NCBI RefSeq assembly: GCF_947497125.1
Contig: NZ_CANMFI010000003.1
Location: forward strand, 62,001-126,000
Direction: 5' to 3'
Length of the DNA: 64,000 nt
Origin: an uncultured Polaribacter sp.
Lineage (GTDB): Bacteria; Bacteroidota; Bacteroidia; Flavobacteriales; Flavobacteriaceae
Shown here: in pieces, positions 16,163-25,532 of the stretch
Position numbering within the stretch: position 1 is the stretch's first letter
Layout of the letters: each line of letters begins with the position of its first letter
Made by a program: the position numbers and the translations under genes
The notes under the pieces: model-generated
Seen by the model: only the letters and a program-made list of their open reading frames with translations
What the model was told of the DNA's origin: nothing
Database searches by the model: none

Positions 16163-17128
16163 ATGACAGGAATCGTTTACAAATCTACAGGAAGTTCGTA
16201 TTTGGTAAAATCTACTGATGGTAATTTTCATACTTGTAGAATTAAAGGGAAATTTAGAATTAAAGGAATTAAAAGTACCAACCCAATTGCTGTTGGCGAT
16301 GCTGTTGTTTTTGACTTAGAAAAAAAGGGAGACGAAGAAATTGGGGTGATCAAGACCATTGTAGAACGAGATAATTTTATAGTTCGTAAATCTGTAAATC
16401 TGTCTAAACAAACTCATGTAATTGCAGCAAACATAGATCAGGTTTTTTTGTTAATTACGATAAATAATCCACCAACATTTACCGCTTTTATAGATCGTTT
16501 TTTAGTGTCTACAAGAGCCTATAGAATAGAGACTATTTTAGTTTTTAATAAAATAGATGCCTATGAAATTGAAGAGCGTGCAGAAATTCTATATTTAAAA
16601 GAGATATACGAAGCTATTGGGTACAGATGTGTAGAAGTTTCTGCAACTCAAAATAAAAATGTAGCTGAAATAAAAGAAATCATGACAGACAAAACATCTA
16701 TGTTTGTCGGTCATTCTGGTGTTGGAAAATCTACTTTGGTAAATGCAATAGCGCCCAATTTAAACCTAAAAACAAAAGAGATTTCTGACCAGCACAACCA
16801 AGGAAAACACACCACTACTTTTGCAGAAATGTTCGATTTGCCTTTTAATGCTAGAATTATAGACACGCCAGGTATTAAAGGTTTTGGTGTTGTAGATATT
16901 GATAAATATGAGTTGGGAGATTATTTTCCAGAGTTTTTTGCCCTTAAACAAGATTGTAAGTTTAACAATTGCATACACACCAAAGAACCCAATTGTGCCG
17001 TTAAAGAAGCTTTAGAAGAAGAACGCGTTTCTTGGTCTCGTTACAAAAGTTACCTTCAAATCTTAGAAGGAGAAGATGAAACTTCGCATTTTAGAACGGA
17101 TGTTTGGAACGAAGATGATACCGAATAA
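16163..17128 (+). CDS. rsgA: ribosome small subunit-dependent GTPase A
   Basis: A 321-residue circularly permuted GTPase acting in late 30S assembly. An N-terminal OB domain (about 1-75) is followed by G motifs in permuted order: G4 FNKID (128-132), P-loop GHSGVGKST (183-191), G3 DTPG (234-237). The C-terminal zinc site has C265, C270, H272 and C278. A near-consensus box CATCTTTG at 16150-16157 lies only 5 bases before the ATG, so the mRNA may have a very short or no leader. It heads a tight operon with dtd, tatD-like and tcdA genes. Confidence 0.96.
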   Translation: MTGIVYKSTGSSYLVKSTDGNFHTCRIKGKFRIKGIKSTNPIAVGDAVVFDLEKKGDEEIGVIKTIVERDNFIVRKSVNLSKQTHVIAANIDQVFLLITINNPPTFTAFIDRFLVSTRAYRIETILVFNKIDAYEIEERAEILYLKEIYEAIGYRCVEVSATQNKNVAEIKEIMTDKTSMFVGHSGVGKSTLVNAIAPNLNLKTKEISDQHNQGKHTTTFAEMFDLPFNARIIDTPGIKGFGVVDIDKYELGDYFPEFFALKQDCKFNNCIHTKEPNCAVKEALEEERVSWSRYKSYLQILEGEDETSHFRTDVWNEDDTE

Positions 17129-17131
17129 AAG

Positions 17132-17584
17132 ATGAAAATTGTTATTCAAAGAGTTTCTAAAGCAAGTGTAACGATTCAGCAAAATAAAGTTGCAGCAATT
17201 AAAACAGGTCTATTGGTTTTAGTAGGTATTGTTGCAGAAGATACACAAGAAGATATTGATTATTTGGTAAGAAAAGTTGCGAACCTTCGTATTTTTAATG
17301 ATGAAAATTTGGTAATGAATTTATCTTTAAAAGAGGTTTCTGGTGATGTTATAGTTGTCAGTCAGTTTACGTTACAAGCAGCTACCAAAAAGGGCAACAG
17401 GCCGAGTTATATAAAAGCAGCCAAACCCGAAATTGCAATCCCTTTGTATGAAACATTTGTAGCTTCGCTTGAAAAAGAAATTGGCAAAAAAGTGCAAACA
17501 GGTAAGTTTGGTGCTGATATGAAAGTAGAACTTTTAAATGATGGGCCAGTTACAATTTGTATCGATTCTAAAAATAAAGAGTAA
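17132..17584 (+). CDS. dtd: D-aminoacyl-tRNA deacylase
   Basis: A 150-residue protein of normal family length that hydrolyses D-Tyr-tRNA and other D-aminoacyl-tRNAs, as well as Gly-tRNA(Ala). MKIVIQRVSKASV opens it; the active-site motifs SQFTL (about 78-82) and the C-terminal DGPVTI (Gly-Pro motif) are both intact. It starts 3 bases after the rsgA stop, so it is almost certainly cotranscribed. Confidence 0.96.
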   Translation: MKIVIQRVSKASVTIQQNKVAAIKTGLLVLVGIVAEDTQEDIDYLVRKVANLRIFNDENLVMNLSLKEVSGDVIVVSQFTLQAATKKGNRPSYIKAAKPEIAIPLYETFVASLEKEIGKKVQTGKFGADMKVELLNDGPVTICIDSKNKE

Positions 17585-17589
17585 GTTGT

Positions 17590-18234
17590 ATGGACTTTTT
17601 TGATATTCATACGCATAATAACAAACCTGTTAAAAATGTTTTTTCTATTGTAAATAAGTATCCAACTGCTACTAATTTTACAAATCCATTTTCAATCGGA
17701 ATACATCCTTGGTTTATCAATAAAAATAAAATTGATGAAGAATTTTTAATTATTGAAGAAAAAATACAACACAAAAATTGTCTTGCTATTGGTGAATGTG
17801 GATTAGATAAACTTACGGAAACAGATTTTGAGCTTCAACAAAAAGTATTTAGACAACACATTCTACTTTCAGAAAAATATAAAAAACCATTACTAATTCA
17901 TTGTGTAAAAAGTCACCAGGAAGTTATCGAATTCAAAAAAGAGTTACAACCAACACAGCCTTGGGTTTTACATGGTTTTAATAAAAATATACACATCGCA
18001 GAAAGTTTACTTAAAAACAAACTGATTTTATCTTTCGGAGCAGCAATCATCAATACTATAAAACTAGAAGAGGTTGTTTCTAAAACACCAATTTCCTCAA
18101 TTTTTCTTGAAACAGATACTGCAGAAGTTAAAATTCAAGCGGTGTATCAAAAATTAGCGGGTATAAAAAACATTGAAGTTATAGCACTTCAAAAAGAAAT
18201 AAAAAACAATTTTACAAAGATTTTTAAAAGATGA
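17590..18234 (+). CDS. TatD-family metal-dependent hydrolase
   Basis: A 214-residue amidohydrolase-fold protein. Metal-binding signatures are DIHTH at the N terminus, GECGLD, LLIHCVKS, LHGF and ETDT near the end. It is shorter than typical TatD nucleases (about 260 residues), with the loss mainly between the N-terminal HxH and the Glu motif. TatD homologues are 3'-5' DNA/RNA exonucleases; whether this short form is a nuclease is unknown. It starts 5 bases after dtd and overlaps tcdA by 4 bases (ATGA). Confidence 0.88.
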   Translation: MDFFDIHTHNNKPVKNVFSIVNKYPTATNFTNPFSIGIHPWFINKNKIDEEFLIIEEKIQHKNCLAIGECGLDKLTETDFELQQKVFRQHILLSEKYKKPLLIHCVKSHQEVIEFKKELQPTQPWVLHGFNKNIHIAESLLKNKLILSFGAAIINTIKLEEVVSKTPISSIFLETDTAEVKIQAVYQKLAGIKNIEVIALQKEIKNNFTKIFKR

Positions 18235-18944
18235 GTTGGTTAGAACGTACCGAATTGTTAGTGCAAAAAGAAGGATTAGAAAAACTACAGAACGCCAATA
18301 TTTTAATTGTAGGTTTGGGTGGTGTTGGCAGTTATGCTGCAGAATTTATTGCTAGAGCAGGCGTGGGTAAATTAACAATAGTTGATGGTGATGTTTTTGA
18401 TGCAACCAACAAAAACAGACAATTACCAGCGTTAGATTCAACAGTAGGGCAATTAAAAACAGAAGTTTTGGCAACAAGAATTAAAGACATTAATCCAGCA
18501 ATAAAACTAACAGTTTTTACTGAGTTTTTATCGCCAGAAAGAGCTTACGAAATTGTAACCAAAGAGTTTGATTATGTTTTAGATTGTATTGATTCTATTA
18601 CTCCAAAAATAAATTTAATAGTTGCCGCAAGAAGAAAAAAAGTAAAAATTATATCTTCTATGGGAGCAGGAGGTAAGTTAGATGCTACTAAAATAAGAGT
18701 AAAAGACATAGCGAAAACTAAAAATTGCACCATGGCAAGAGTGTTAAGAAAACGCTTAAAAGAACGCAAAGTAGATAAAGGTGTAAAAGCTGTATATTCT
18801 GATGAGGTACAAATACCTTCGAGTGTTAAAATTACAGACGGTACCAATTTTAAAAAATCGTATTATGGCACTATTAGCTATATGCCAGCAGCTTTTGGCT
18901 TGCAAGCTGCAGCGCATGTTGTTAATTTTTTATTAAAAAAGTAA
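18231..18944 (+). CDS. tcdA: tRNA threonylcarbamoyladenosine dehydratase
   Basis: A 237-residue ThiF/MoeB/E1-like adenylating enzyme. The nucleotide-binding motif is GLGGVGSYAAEFIARAG, followed by the D-x-D-x-x-x-x-N-x-N-R-Q motif in VDGDVFDATNKNRQ. GAGGKLDAT, KDIAKTKNC and VVYS-like VKAVYSDE match TcdA (CsdL), which cyclises t6A37 of tRNA to ct6A. ThiF or MoeB are alternatives, but no thiamine or molybdopterin genes are near. It is the last gene of the rsgA operon, whose members fit a translation-quality theme. Confidence 0.88.
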   Translation: MSWLERTELLVQKEGLEKLQNANILIVGLGGVGSYAAEFIARAGVGKLTIVDGDVFDATNKNRQLPALDSTVGQLKTEVLATRIKDINPAIKLTVFTEFLSPERAYEIVTKEFDYVLDCIDSITPKINLIVAARRKKVKIISSMGAGGKLDATKIRVKDIAKTKNCTMARVLRKRLKERKVDKGVKAVYSDEVQIPSSVKITDGTNFKKSYYGTISYMPAAFGLQAAAHVVNFLLKK

Positions 18945-18975
18945 AAAATAGTTTCCAAGGAAAATAAAAAGCATG

Positions 18976-18983
18976 TATATTTG
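18976..18983 (+). promoter_or_regulatory. putative -7 box for the YceI lipoprotein gene
   Basis: TATATTTG is a full match to TAnnTTTG, 39 bases before the ATG at 19023. The -33 region is weak. Confidence 0.6.
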
Positions 18984-19022
18984 CCATGGAAAATAATTCT
19001 AAAAACAATTAATTTAAATAAA

Positions 19023-19661
19023 ATGAAGAAAATAATTTTATCATTAGTAGTAGTGGCAACAGTTTTAACTGCTTGTAAAGAAAACAAAAAAGACAAAGTA
19101 GAAGTAAAAGAAGCTGTACAAGTAGCAAAAGTAGCAAGCACTAACAATGTAGATGTTGCAAGTTCTACAATTACATGGTTAGGTTCTAAGCCAACAGGTA
19201 CTCATAATGGAGACATTATGTTAAAAGAAGGGTCTTTAGTTTTAGACAACGGATCTTTAACTGGTGGAGAGTTTGTAATAGACATGACTTCTATTAATGT
19301 TTTAGACATTCCTGCAGATAATGAAGGAAACGGAAAATTAAAAGGACATTTGTCTTCTCCAGACTTTTTTGATGTCGCTGCTTTTCCAACTTCTAAATTT
19401 GTAATTACAAGTGTAGAAAACAAAGAAGGTAAATTACATGTAACTGGTAATTTAACGCTAAAAGAAACTACAAAAAGTATTACAATAGCTGCAGCAATTG
19501 CAACAGTAGATAATGTAACAACTTTTACAAGTGAAAAATTTAGTGTAGACAGAACAGATTTTGGTATTACTTACAGTTCTAAAAAGTTTGATGCAGCTTT
19601 AAAAGACAAGTTTATCAACGATTTAATGGAAATATCTTTTGTTGTAAAAACAAAAGCATAG
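19023..19661 (+). CDS. YceI-family lipoprotein
   Basis: A 212-residue lipoprotein: MKKIILSLVVVATVLTAC has a lipobox with the acylated Cys at position 18. A charged linker (about 19-40) leads to a YceI domain, the lipocalin-like isoprenoid-binding fold: STITWLGSKPTGTHNG, then GSLTGGEFVIDMTSI, DFFDVAAFPTSKFVIT and NLTLKETTKSI. Family members bind polyprenyl chains, but the role here is unknown. An in-frame ATG at 18981 was rejected because it overlaps the TATATTTG promoter box and precedes the signal peptide. Monocistronic with its own terminator. Confidence 0.92.
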   Translation: MKKIILSLVVVATVLTACKENKKDKVEVKEAVQVAKVASTNNVDVASSTITWLGSKPTGTHNGDIMLKEGSLVLDNGSLTGGEFVIDMTSINVLDIPADNEGNGKLKGHLSSPDFFDVAAFPTSKFVITSVENKEGKLHVTGNLTLKETTKSITIAAAIATVDNVTTFTSEKFSVDRTDFGITYSSKKFDAALKDKFINDLMEISFVVKTKA

Positions 19662-19690
19662 GTAACTTTTTAAAAGTTAATACAATTATA

Positions 19691-19728
19691 AAAGGCTAAA
19701 ACATTTTGTTTTAGCCTTTTTTGTTTTT
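19691..19728 (+). terminator. intrinsic terminator after the YceI gene
   Basis: AAAGGCTAAAAC pairs with GTTTTAGCCTTT around a short loop, then a T-rich run. Confidence 0.9.
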
Positions 19729-19764
19729 AATAAATTAATAATGTTGTTCAAATTTAAAAAGGAG

Positions 19765-20787
19765 CTAAATACCCCAAAAACGTTCTGTAAACTTTGTAAA
19801 ATCTTTTTTATTTGGAGGATTTCCTTGAAAAGGTAACATATCCCACTCATTATTTTTATTGATAACGGTAAATTTAAAAAGAGCGGTATTTAGATCTTCT
19901 GGGTTCAAAATCGGGTAACGCAAATCAACATATTTATAAGTATCTTCTTTTTCGCTTTTAGAAATATTATAATAATTGTTACTAAACCAAGCTAAAGTTT
20001 GTAGGTTTTTATCAGTCATGTCAATTAAACCATGATTTTTATCAATAGAAATAATTGTGTTAGCGGTTTTACTTGTATCAAATAAAGAATAAAAAGTAAT
20101 ATGGTATCTGTCTTTAGTTTCTGCTACGGCATACCAAAGGATATTGTTTAATATGGTAGGCTGTGCAGAAAAACGATCAATTTTAAGGCCTGCCTTTTCA
20201 TACGATTTTCTAAAAATAGCATCTACATACAATTTATTTCCAATGGTAAAAAGCATGTAAAAAGAACTTATGTAAATTCCTGCTTTTGTCCATTTTGATC
20301 TTTTAGAATTTGTTCGTTTAAAAAACAGTACGACCATCAAACAAATTAAAAACGGAACAGTATAGAGAGGATCTACTACCGAAATGTTATTAAAAGCAAC
20401 CCTGTAATCAGAAATAGGTGCAAATAATTGCGTTCCGTAAGGTGTAAAACAGTCTAATAACGGATGTGTAAAAATGGACCAAAAGAATAGTAAGCGCCAA
20501 TCTTTTAGAGAACTTGTGTGTGTCCTTTTACCTGTATTGTATAACTTAAATGCAAGCCAACCAAATAGAAAGGTACCCAAAATAGCAAAGAAAATGGAGT
20601 GCATAAAACCCCGATGAAAGGCCATTGCCTGTATTTCATTTGCATAGAAAATTTTACCTATAAAAACATCTAAATCTGGTATGGTACCACCAATAGCGCC
20701 AAATAATAACGCTTTGTTGCCTATTTTCTTTCCAAGTATCAATTCGCCACAAGCAGCGCCTAAAACAATCTGAGTTAATGAATCCAT
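19765..20787 (-). CDS. membrane-bound metal-dependent hydrolase (YdjM/DUF457-type)
   Basis: A 340-residue inner-membrane protein. The N-terminal motif set MDSLTQIVLGAACGE, GGTIPDLDVF and HRGFMHS, followed by HPLLDCFTPYGT, is that of the YdjM/YfhO-like metal-dependent hydrolase family, whose conserved His and Asp probably bind a metal. Four or five hydrophobic segments lie in the first 190 residues; the C-terminal 150 residues are mostly soluble. Substrates are not known for this family. It is divergent from nhaC, with 98 bases between them. Confidence 0.85.
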   Translation of the reverse strand: MDSLTQIVLGAACGELILGKKIGNKALLFGAIGGTIPDLDVFIGKIFYANEIQAMAFHRGFMHSIFFAILGTFLFGWLAFKLYNTGKRTHTSSLKDWRLLFFWSIFTHPLLDCFTPYGTQLFAPISDYRVAFNNISVVDPLYTVPFLICLMVVLFFKRTNSKRSKWTKAGIYISSFYMLFTIGNKLYVDAIFRKSYEKAGLKIDRFSAQPTILNNILWYAVAETKDRYHITFYSLFDTSKTANTIISIDKNHGLIDMTDKNLQTLAWFSNNYYNISKSEKEDTYKYVDLRYPILNPEDLNTALFKFTVINKNNEWDMLPFQGNPPNKKDFTKFTERFWGI

Positions 20788-20885
20788 ACCTACAAATATA
20801 AAGATGTTTTCTGTAACTCAGCAAGTTATCAATTTGCGTAACTTCACTTAAAATCGTAACATTACAGTACCAAATTTTACAATCA

Positions 20886-22370
20886 ATGGAAAGTCAAAAT
20901 ATAAGCCCAACAAACCCACAAGACGAAAATATTATAGAGAATAAAGAACTTAGTATTTTAGAAGCACTAGTGCCAGTTTTTGTGTTAGTTGCTATTTTAT
21001 TTTTTAATGTATTTTTTGTCTATGGAGATGATGCGTTAAGTGGTAGTAATCAGTTTGTGTTGTTAATTGGAGCAGCAGTTGCAGCCATTGTTGGTTTTAG
21101 AAATAAAGTATCTTACAAACAAATGATGGAGGAAGTAGCAGAGAACGTAAAATCTACTACAGGGGCAATTTTAATTTTATTGATGGTTGGTGCTTTGGCA
21201 GGAACATGGTTGATTAGTGGCATTATACCTTCAATGATTTATTACGGATTACAAATTTTAAATCCGACAATATTTTTGGCAGCTTCAGTAGTTATTTGTG
21301 CTATTATTTCGATTGCCACAGGAAGCTCTTGGACAACTTCTGCGACAGTAGGAATTGCCTTAATAGGAATTGGAAATACTTTAGGTATTTCTGCAGGGAT
21401 GACTGCAGGAGCAGTTTTATCTGGGGCTTATTTTGGAGATAAAATGTCGCCACTATCAGATACTACAAACCTTGCGCCAACGATGGCTGGTGGAGAGTTG
21501 TTTGAGCATATTAAATACATGTCTATCACTACAATACCGACAATTATAGTTACTCTTTTGGTATTTTTAATTATCGGTTTCTCTATTGAAACAACTGGTT
21601 CGCCAGATGTTTCAGACAAACTATCAGCAATTGATGCGGCCTTTAATATTTCGCCTTGGTTGTTTGTTGTACCAGTTTTAGTGATTGTTTTAATTATTAA
21701 AAAAACAGAACCTCTAATTGCTTTACTTATAGGAACTTTGTTAGCAGGTGTTACAGCAATTATTGCGCAGCCAGAGATTGTGCAAAATGTTGCGGGTGCA
21801 GATGTTTTAAATTTTAAAACGGCTTATAAAGGGGTTATGAATGCAATTACGGTAGATTCTGCAGTAGAAACCTCAAGTAAAGAGTTAAATGACTTATTTT
21901 CTGCGGGTGGAATGAGTGGTATGTTAGGGACTATTTGGTTAATTATTTGTGCCATGGTTTTTGGTGGAGTAATGGATGCAATTGGTGCTTTAGCAACGAT
22001 TAGTAAAGCGTTGTTAAGTTTGGCTTCTTCTGTTTTTGGTTTATTTGCAAGTACAGTTGCAAGTTGTTTAGCATTAAACGTTACAGCATCAGACCAATAT
22101 TTAGCCATTGTTGTACCAGGTAAAATGTTTAAAAAAGCTTATGAAGACAAAGGGTTGGCTCCTGAAAATTTAAGTAGAACTCTAGAAGATTCAGGAACAG
22201 TAACGTCGGTTTTAATTCCTTGGAATACCTGTGGTGCTTATCAATCTGGAGTATTAGGTGTTGGTGTAGGAGAGTACTTTTTCTATGCAATATTTAACTG
22301 GTTGTCGCCTTTTACAACCTTACTTTTTGCAGCTTTTAATATTAAAATTAAGCAATTGGTAAAAAAATAA
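20886..22370 (+). CDS. nhaC: Na+/H+ antiporter, NhaC family
   Basis: A 494-residue polytopic membrane protein with about 11-12 hydrophobic segments. GSSWTTSATVGIALIGIG, GAYFGDKMSPLSDTTNLAP and, near the C terminus, TVTSVLIPWNTCGAYQSG are signatures of NhaC antiporters, which exchange external protons for internal sodium. The acidic residues within GDKMSPLSDTTN are the expected ion site. A marine habitat would make this exchange useful, but that is inference. It is monocistronic, convergent with the small gene that follows. Confidence 0.92.
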   Translation: MESQNISPTNPQDENIIENKELSILEALVPVFVLVAILFFNVFFVYGDDALSGSNQFVLLIGAAVAAIVGFRNKVSYKQMMEEVAENVKSTTGAILILLMVGALAGTWLISGIIPSMIYYGLQILNPTIFLAASVVICAIISIATGSSWTTSATVGIALIGIGNTLGISAGMTAGAVLSGAYFGDKMSPLSDTTNLAPTMAGGELFEHIKYMSITTIPTIIVTLLVFLIIGFSIETTGSPDVSDKLSAIDAAFNISPWLFVVPVLVIVLIIKKTEPLIALLIGTLLAGVTAIIAQPEIVQNVAGADVLNFKTAYKGVMNAITVDSAVETSSKELNDLFSAGGMSGMLGTIWLIICAMVFGGVMDAIGALATISKALLSLASSVFGLFASTVASCLALNVTASDQYLAIVVPGKMFKKAYEDKGLAPENLSRTLEDSGTVTSVLIPWNTCGAYQSGVLGVGVGEYFFYAIFNWLSPFTTLLFAAFNIKIKQLVKK

Positions 22371-22379
22371 AGAATTGTT

Positions 22380-22616
22380 TTATTTTTTTCTAGGGATGTT
22401 TAATATTCCTGAAATGAATAATAAAACCCATGGAGTTCCGTGCATCGCCACATCAAACCAATCTTGAAACTGCATACTATTTGCTCCGGTAAAAGCATTT
22501 CCGCCAACAATCCATTGAATTTTATCCCAAATATGTGGTGGGTTAAAAGGCGCTAATCCTAAAGTAAAACTTGCAATTAGAAAAAGTTTCCAATTATTTT
22601 TAAGTTGATTTTTCAT
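22380..22616 (-). CDS. small membrane protein of unknown function
   Basis: A 78-residue protein with two hydrophobic stretches (KLFLIASFTLGLAPF and TPWVLLFISGIL) separated by an amphipathic loop containing NPPHIWDKIQWIVGG and MQFQDWFDVAMHG. I know no function. It lies 36 bases downstream of the porin gene on the same strand and could be cotranscribed with it. The W- and P-rich centre looks conserved in style; the reading frame has a normal start. Confidence 0.65.
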   Translation of the reverse strand: MKNQLKNNWKLFLIASFTLGLAPFNPPHIWDKIQWIVGGNAFTGANSMQFQDWFDVAMHGTPWVLLFISGILNIPRKK

Positions 22617-22652
22617 TGTAACTTATTTTTAAATTGTGAAAAAAGTTATTAT

Positions 22653-24623
22653 TTAAATAAACCAGTTCCATACCAAACCAAAACGTATGGTAAAATCTCT
22701 GTACGGATAATTAGGTGCAGAAAAATAATTTTTTTCTGTAAAGCCAGAAGTAACGTTTTCAATTTTAAAATACAAACGAGTTCTTCTTACTTGAGCATTA
22801 AAAAAAACATCTAAAGATGCAAAGCCTATTTCTTGGTTGTCTTGTAATGTAAATTCTGCAAGTAATGGGTTGTAAGCATTCATTTTATACTTTGTAAAGT
22901 AATTAAAAGTAGCGCCAATATTAACCAGCATTGGTTTTCCTTTAAACCAATAATCTTGATAGTAAAGAGTGTTTCTGGTAACCATTTCGGGTACTCTAAA
23001 AACACTACCTCCGTTACTTACATTTTGATACATTACAGTATTATCTAAAGCTATTTTTTTATACTTAAACTCTTTATTGGCTTTTACTTTTAAATAAGTA
23101 ATTTGATCATTAAATTGTTGTGGCTGATAGTTAGCGTCAAAATAAGTGTAATTGTCTATATTGGTAAAATTAACTCCTGCATTTATCCATTTAGAAGCAA
23201 TATCAAACCCTAAATTTCTTGTGTTCACTTTGCTGAAATTATTTTCCCAATTGTAAATATCGTGGTTACTTTGATGAAGCTGCATGTTAAAATTAGGTGC
23301 TTTAGAGCTTAATAATAAACTAGCTTTAATGTTAAATACACTGTCTTTTTTATAACTGGCTTCTCCTTTTAAATAAGAGCCCCCTAAATTGCTATTGCCA
23401 GGTGTTACGTTTGCAACAGCATTTAAGTTAAAGTTTTTAATTTTAGCATTCCATTTTGCCCCTGCAGAAATTACATTGCCTTTTAATTTTGTATTACTTA
23501 TAAGGTTGTTGGTATTTAAGATAGTATCATAGCCATATGAGTAATTAATCAGGTTTATGTTGGCTTTAATCTTACCTAATACATATTTAGAGTTAAATTC
23601 TAGATTAAATTCGTTGTTTAAAAATTGATATTTTGCAGCATCTTCATTAGCATTAGTACTGTTCTCTTCACCAAAAAAACTAGTATTTGCATTGGTTTGG
23701 CTAAAATTATATTGCTTGGTTTCATAGGTAAAAACATGACCAAGTTTTAGATTGCTAAAATCTTTATTACCCAAGGTGTCTTTATTAGCAAAAAGTTTGT
23801 AGCTGTGGTCTAGATAAATTCTTTTGCCTTCAAAATTATTTTCAGCATCAGTTAAATTTACATCTAAACGTTCTCTGCTTGTATAATTAGAGTCATTACT
23901 TTTAAATTTTTCTATCTCGCTATCAGGAAGACCACCACTTTCTTCGTTAAAAAAATCTTGAGAGGTTACATGACCTCTAATTTCATATCTATTGTTTGTA
24001 GTTCTATATTGAAAAGTACCTCTAAAATTTCCATGACTTGCTAAAGACCTTCTATATGCTCCCAAAGACCTAATACCTTTGTAAGATAAAGAAACGTTTA
24101 ATCGTTTCGAGAAATTTAAAGTGAAAATTGCATCTAAAACTTGTCCTTGTTGTAAGCCTGTTCTATAGGTTATTTCTGTGGTAGGTGTTGGTACTTCGTA
24201 ATATTTAATATCTTCTATGTCTAAAAAGCTAAACTGTTTTGCTGTAAATCCAATATCAGGATAATTACTAATATCATTAAAACTATAGCCAAGATTGTTA
24301 AAAGTTTGCCCCTGATTATGAAAGGCAAGCAATTCAAAATTATCGGTTCTTAAATAGTTGAATTTATAATCTTTTTTAATGTTTAAAGTAGTATCGATAT
24401 ATGTTGTATCTCTTTGGTGAGAGAAAATTTTATAGTCTGTGTACTTGGTTGTACCAGATAGTGTTACATTAATACTGCCAGAATTTGTTATCGTATCATT
24501 TACACTATTATTTAAAGAATTAAATCCATTTCCTTTTTGAGTAGGCTTAATTACTTGTTGTGAAAACGTTTGGTTTGCAACAAGAAAAAAAAGGATAGAT
24601 AAAAAAAAGAATAATTTATTCAT
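22653..24623 (-). CDS. putative outer-membrane porin (Bacteroidota type)
   Basis: A 656-residue protein with a signal peptide (ending FSQQ). After about residue 60 it shows the alternating hydrophobic/polar strands of a large beta barrel and ends with an aromatic strand, FTIRFGLVWNWFI, as outer-membrane proteins do. It resembles the putative-porin family widespread in Bacteroidota. There is no TonB box or plug domain, so it is not a SusC/TonB receptor. Substrate unknown. The 156-base divergent gap to rnhB presumably holds both promoters. Confidence 0.85.
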   Translation of the reverse strand: MNKLFFFLSILFFLVANQTFSQQVIKPTQKGNGFNSLNNSVNDTITNSGSINVTLSGTTKYTDYKIFSHQRDTTYIDTTLNIKKDYKFNYLRTDNFELLAFHNQGQTFNNLGYSFNDISNYPDIGFTAKQFSFLDIEDIKYYEVPTPTTEITYRTGLQQGQVLDAIFTLNFSKRLNVSLSYKGIRSLGAYRRSLASHGNFRGTFQYRTTNNRYEIRGHVTSQDFFNEESGGLPDSEIEKFKSNDSNYTSRERLDVNLTDAENNFEGKRIYLDHSYKLFANKDTLGNKDFSNLKLGHVFTYETKQYNFSQTNANTSFFGEENSTNANEDAAKYQFLNNEFNLEFNSKYVLGKIKANINLINYSYGYDTILNTNNLISNTKLKGNVISAGAKWNAKIKNFNLNAVANVTPGNSNLGGSYLKGEASYKKDSVFNIKASLLLSSKAPNFNMQLHQSNHDIYNWENNFSKVNTRNLGFDIASKWINAGVNFTNIDNYTYFDANYQPQQFNDQITYLKVKANKEFKYKKIALDNTVMYQNVSNGGSVFRVPEMVTRNTLYYQDYWFKGKPMLVNIGATFNYFTKYKMNAYNPLLAEFTLQDNQEIGFASLDVFFNAQVRRTRLYFKIENVTSGFTEKNYFSAPNYPYRDFTIRFGLVWNWFI

Positions 24624-24779
24624 AGAAAGTATTTCTAGCTACAAATGTAAAATAATTTAACTAAAATATTGGTTAATAGTTTCTCTGAAAATTGTTAATT
24701 AACAATCTGCTTTCTAAATATTAAAAACAGTATTTATTTTAATAAAAAATATTAAGTAAACTTTTCTTTTCTTTGTAAA

Positions 24780-25379
24780 ATGTTAGAATTAAATTACAGT
24801 GGTTTTTTGTTAGAAGCAGGTACAGATGAGGCAGGTCGAGGTTGTTTGTCTGGGCCAGTTGTGGCAGCAGCAGTAATTTTGCCAGAAAATTTTTCACATC
24901 CACTTTTAAATGATTCTAAACAAATTTCAGAAAAAAAACGCGACTTGCTTAGGCCAATTATAGAAGAAAATGCCTTGGCTTTTGGTGTTTCTTTTGTTTG
25001 GCAAGACGAAGTAGACAAAATAAATGTTTTACAAGCCTCTATAACAGGCATGCATCGTGCCATTGAAGCCTTAAAATTAACGCCAGAATACATTATTGTA
25101 GACGGTAATAAATTTAAAAATTATAAAGATATTCCGCATCAAACCATTGTAAAAGGTGACGCAAAGTACCTAAGTATAGCCGCAGCATCTGTGTTGGCAA
25201 AAACCTACAGAGATGAGTACATGACTAAAATTCATCAAGAGTTTCCTGTGTATAATTGGCAAAAAAACAAAGGATATCCTACCAAAGAACACAGAAATGC
25301 CATTCGCGAATTTGGTGCAACAGCCTATCACAGAAAAACATTTAGGCTCTTACTAGAGCAAATAAAACTAAAAGTATAA
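24780..25379 (+). CDS. rnhB: ribonuclease HII
   Basis: A 199-residue nuclease that cuts RNA in RNA-DNA hybrids and at single ribonucleotides in [22 protein letters not shown] holds the first two acidic catalytic residues (Asp-Glu); IIVDGNKF has the third and [11 protein letters not shown] the fourth. The length is normal. It is single, followed by a repeat-bearing gap. Confidence 0.96.
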   Translation: MLELNYSGFLLEAGTDEAGRGCLSGPVVAAAVILPENFSHPLLNDSKQISEKKRDLLRPIIEENALAFGVSFVWQDEVDKINVLQASITGMHRAIEALKLTPEYIIVDGNKFKNYKDIPHQTIVKGDAKYLSIAAASVLAKTYRDEYMTKIHQEFPVYNWQKNKGYPTKEHRNAIREFGATAYHRKTFRLLLEQIKLKV

Positions 25380-25386
25380 TTTTTTT

Positions 25387-25466
25387 AGAAGCTATTTCCT
25401 GCTTTCACTACTCGCTTCCCGATAAAAATCGGGAGAGCTCAAATAGACCGTTCAATCAGGGCTAAA
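25387..25466. repeat. dispersed intergenic repeat, family B
   Basis: It runs from GAAGCTATTTCCTGC to TTCAATCAGGGCTAAA, with the inner palindrome TCCCGAT/ATCGGGA (25417-25434). The ends AGCTATTTCCTGC and CAATCAGGGCTA recur in intergenic repeats of many Flavobacteriaceae (from memory, not checked). The inner hairpin may help terminate rnhB transcripts. Confidence 0.5.
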
Positions 25467-25532
25467 TATTTTGCTAACTTTTAGAATAATAGCCAACAAC
25501 TTTTTCTATTTTTACCATCTCAATTTTATAAA

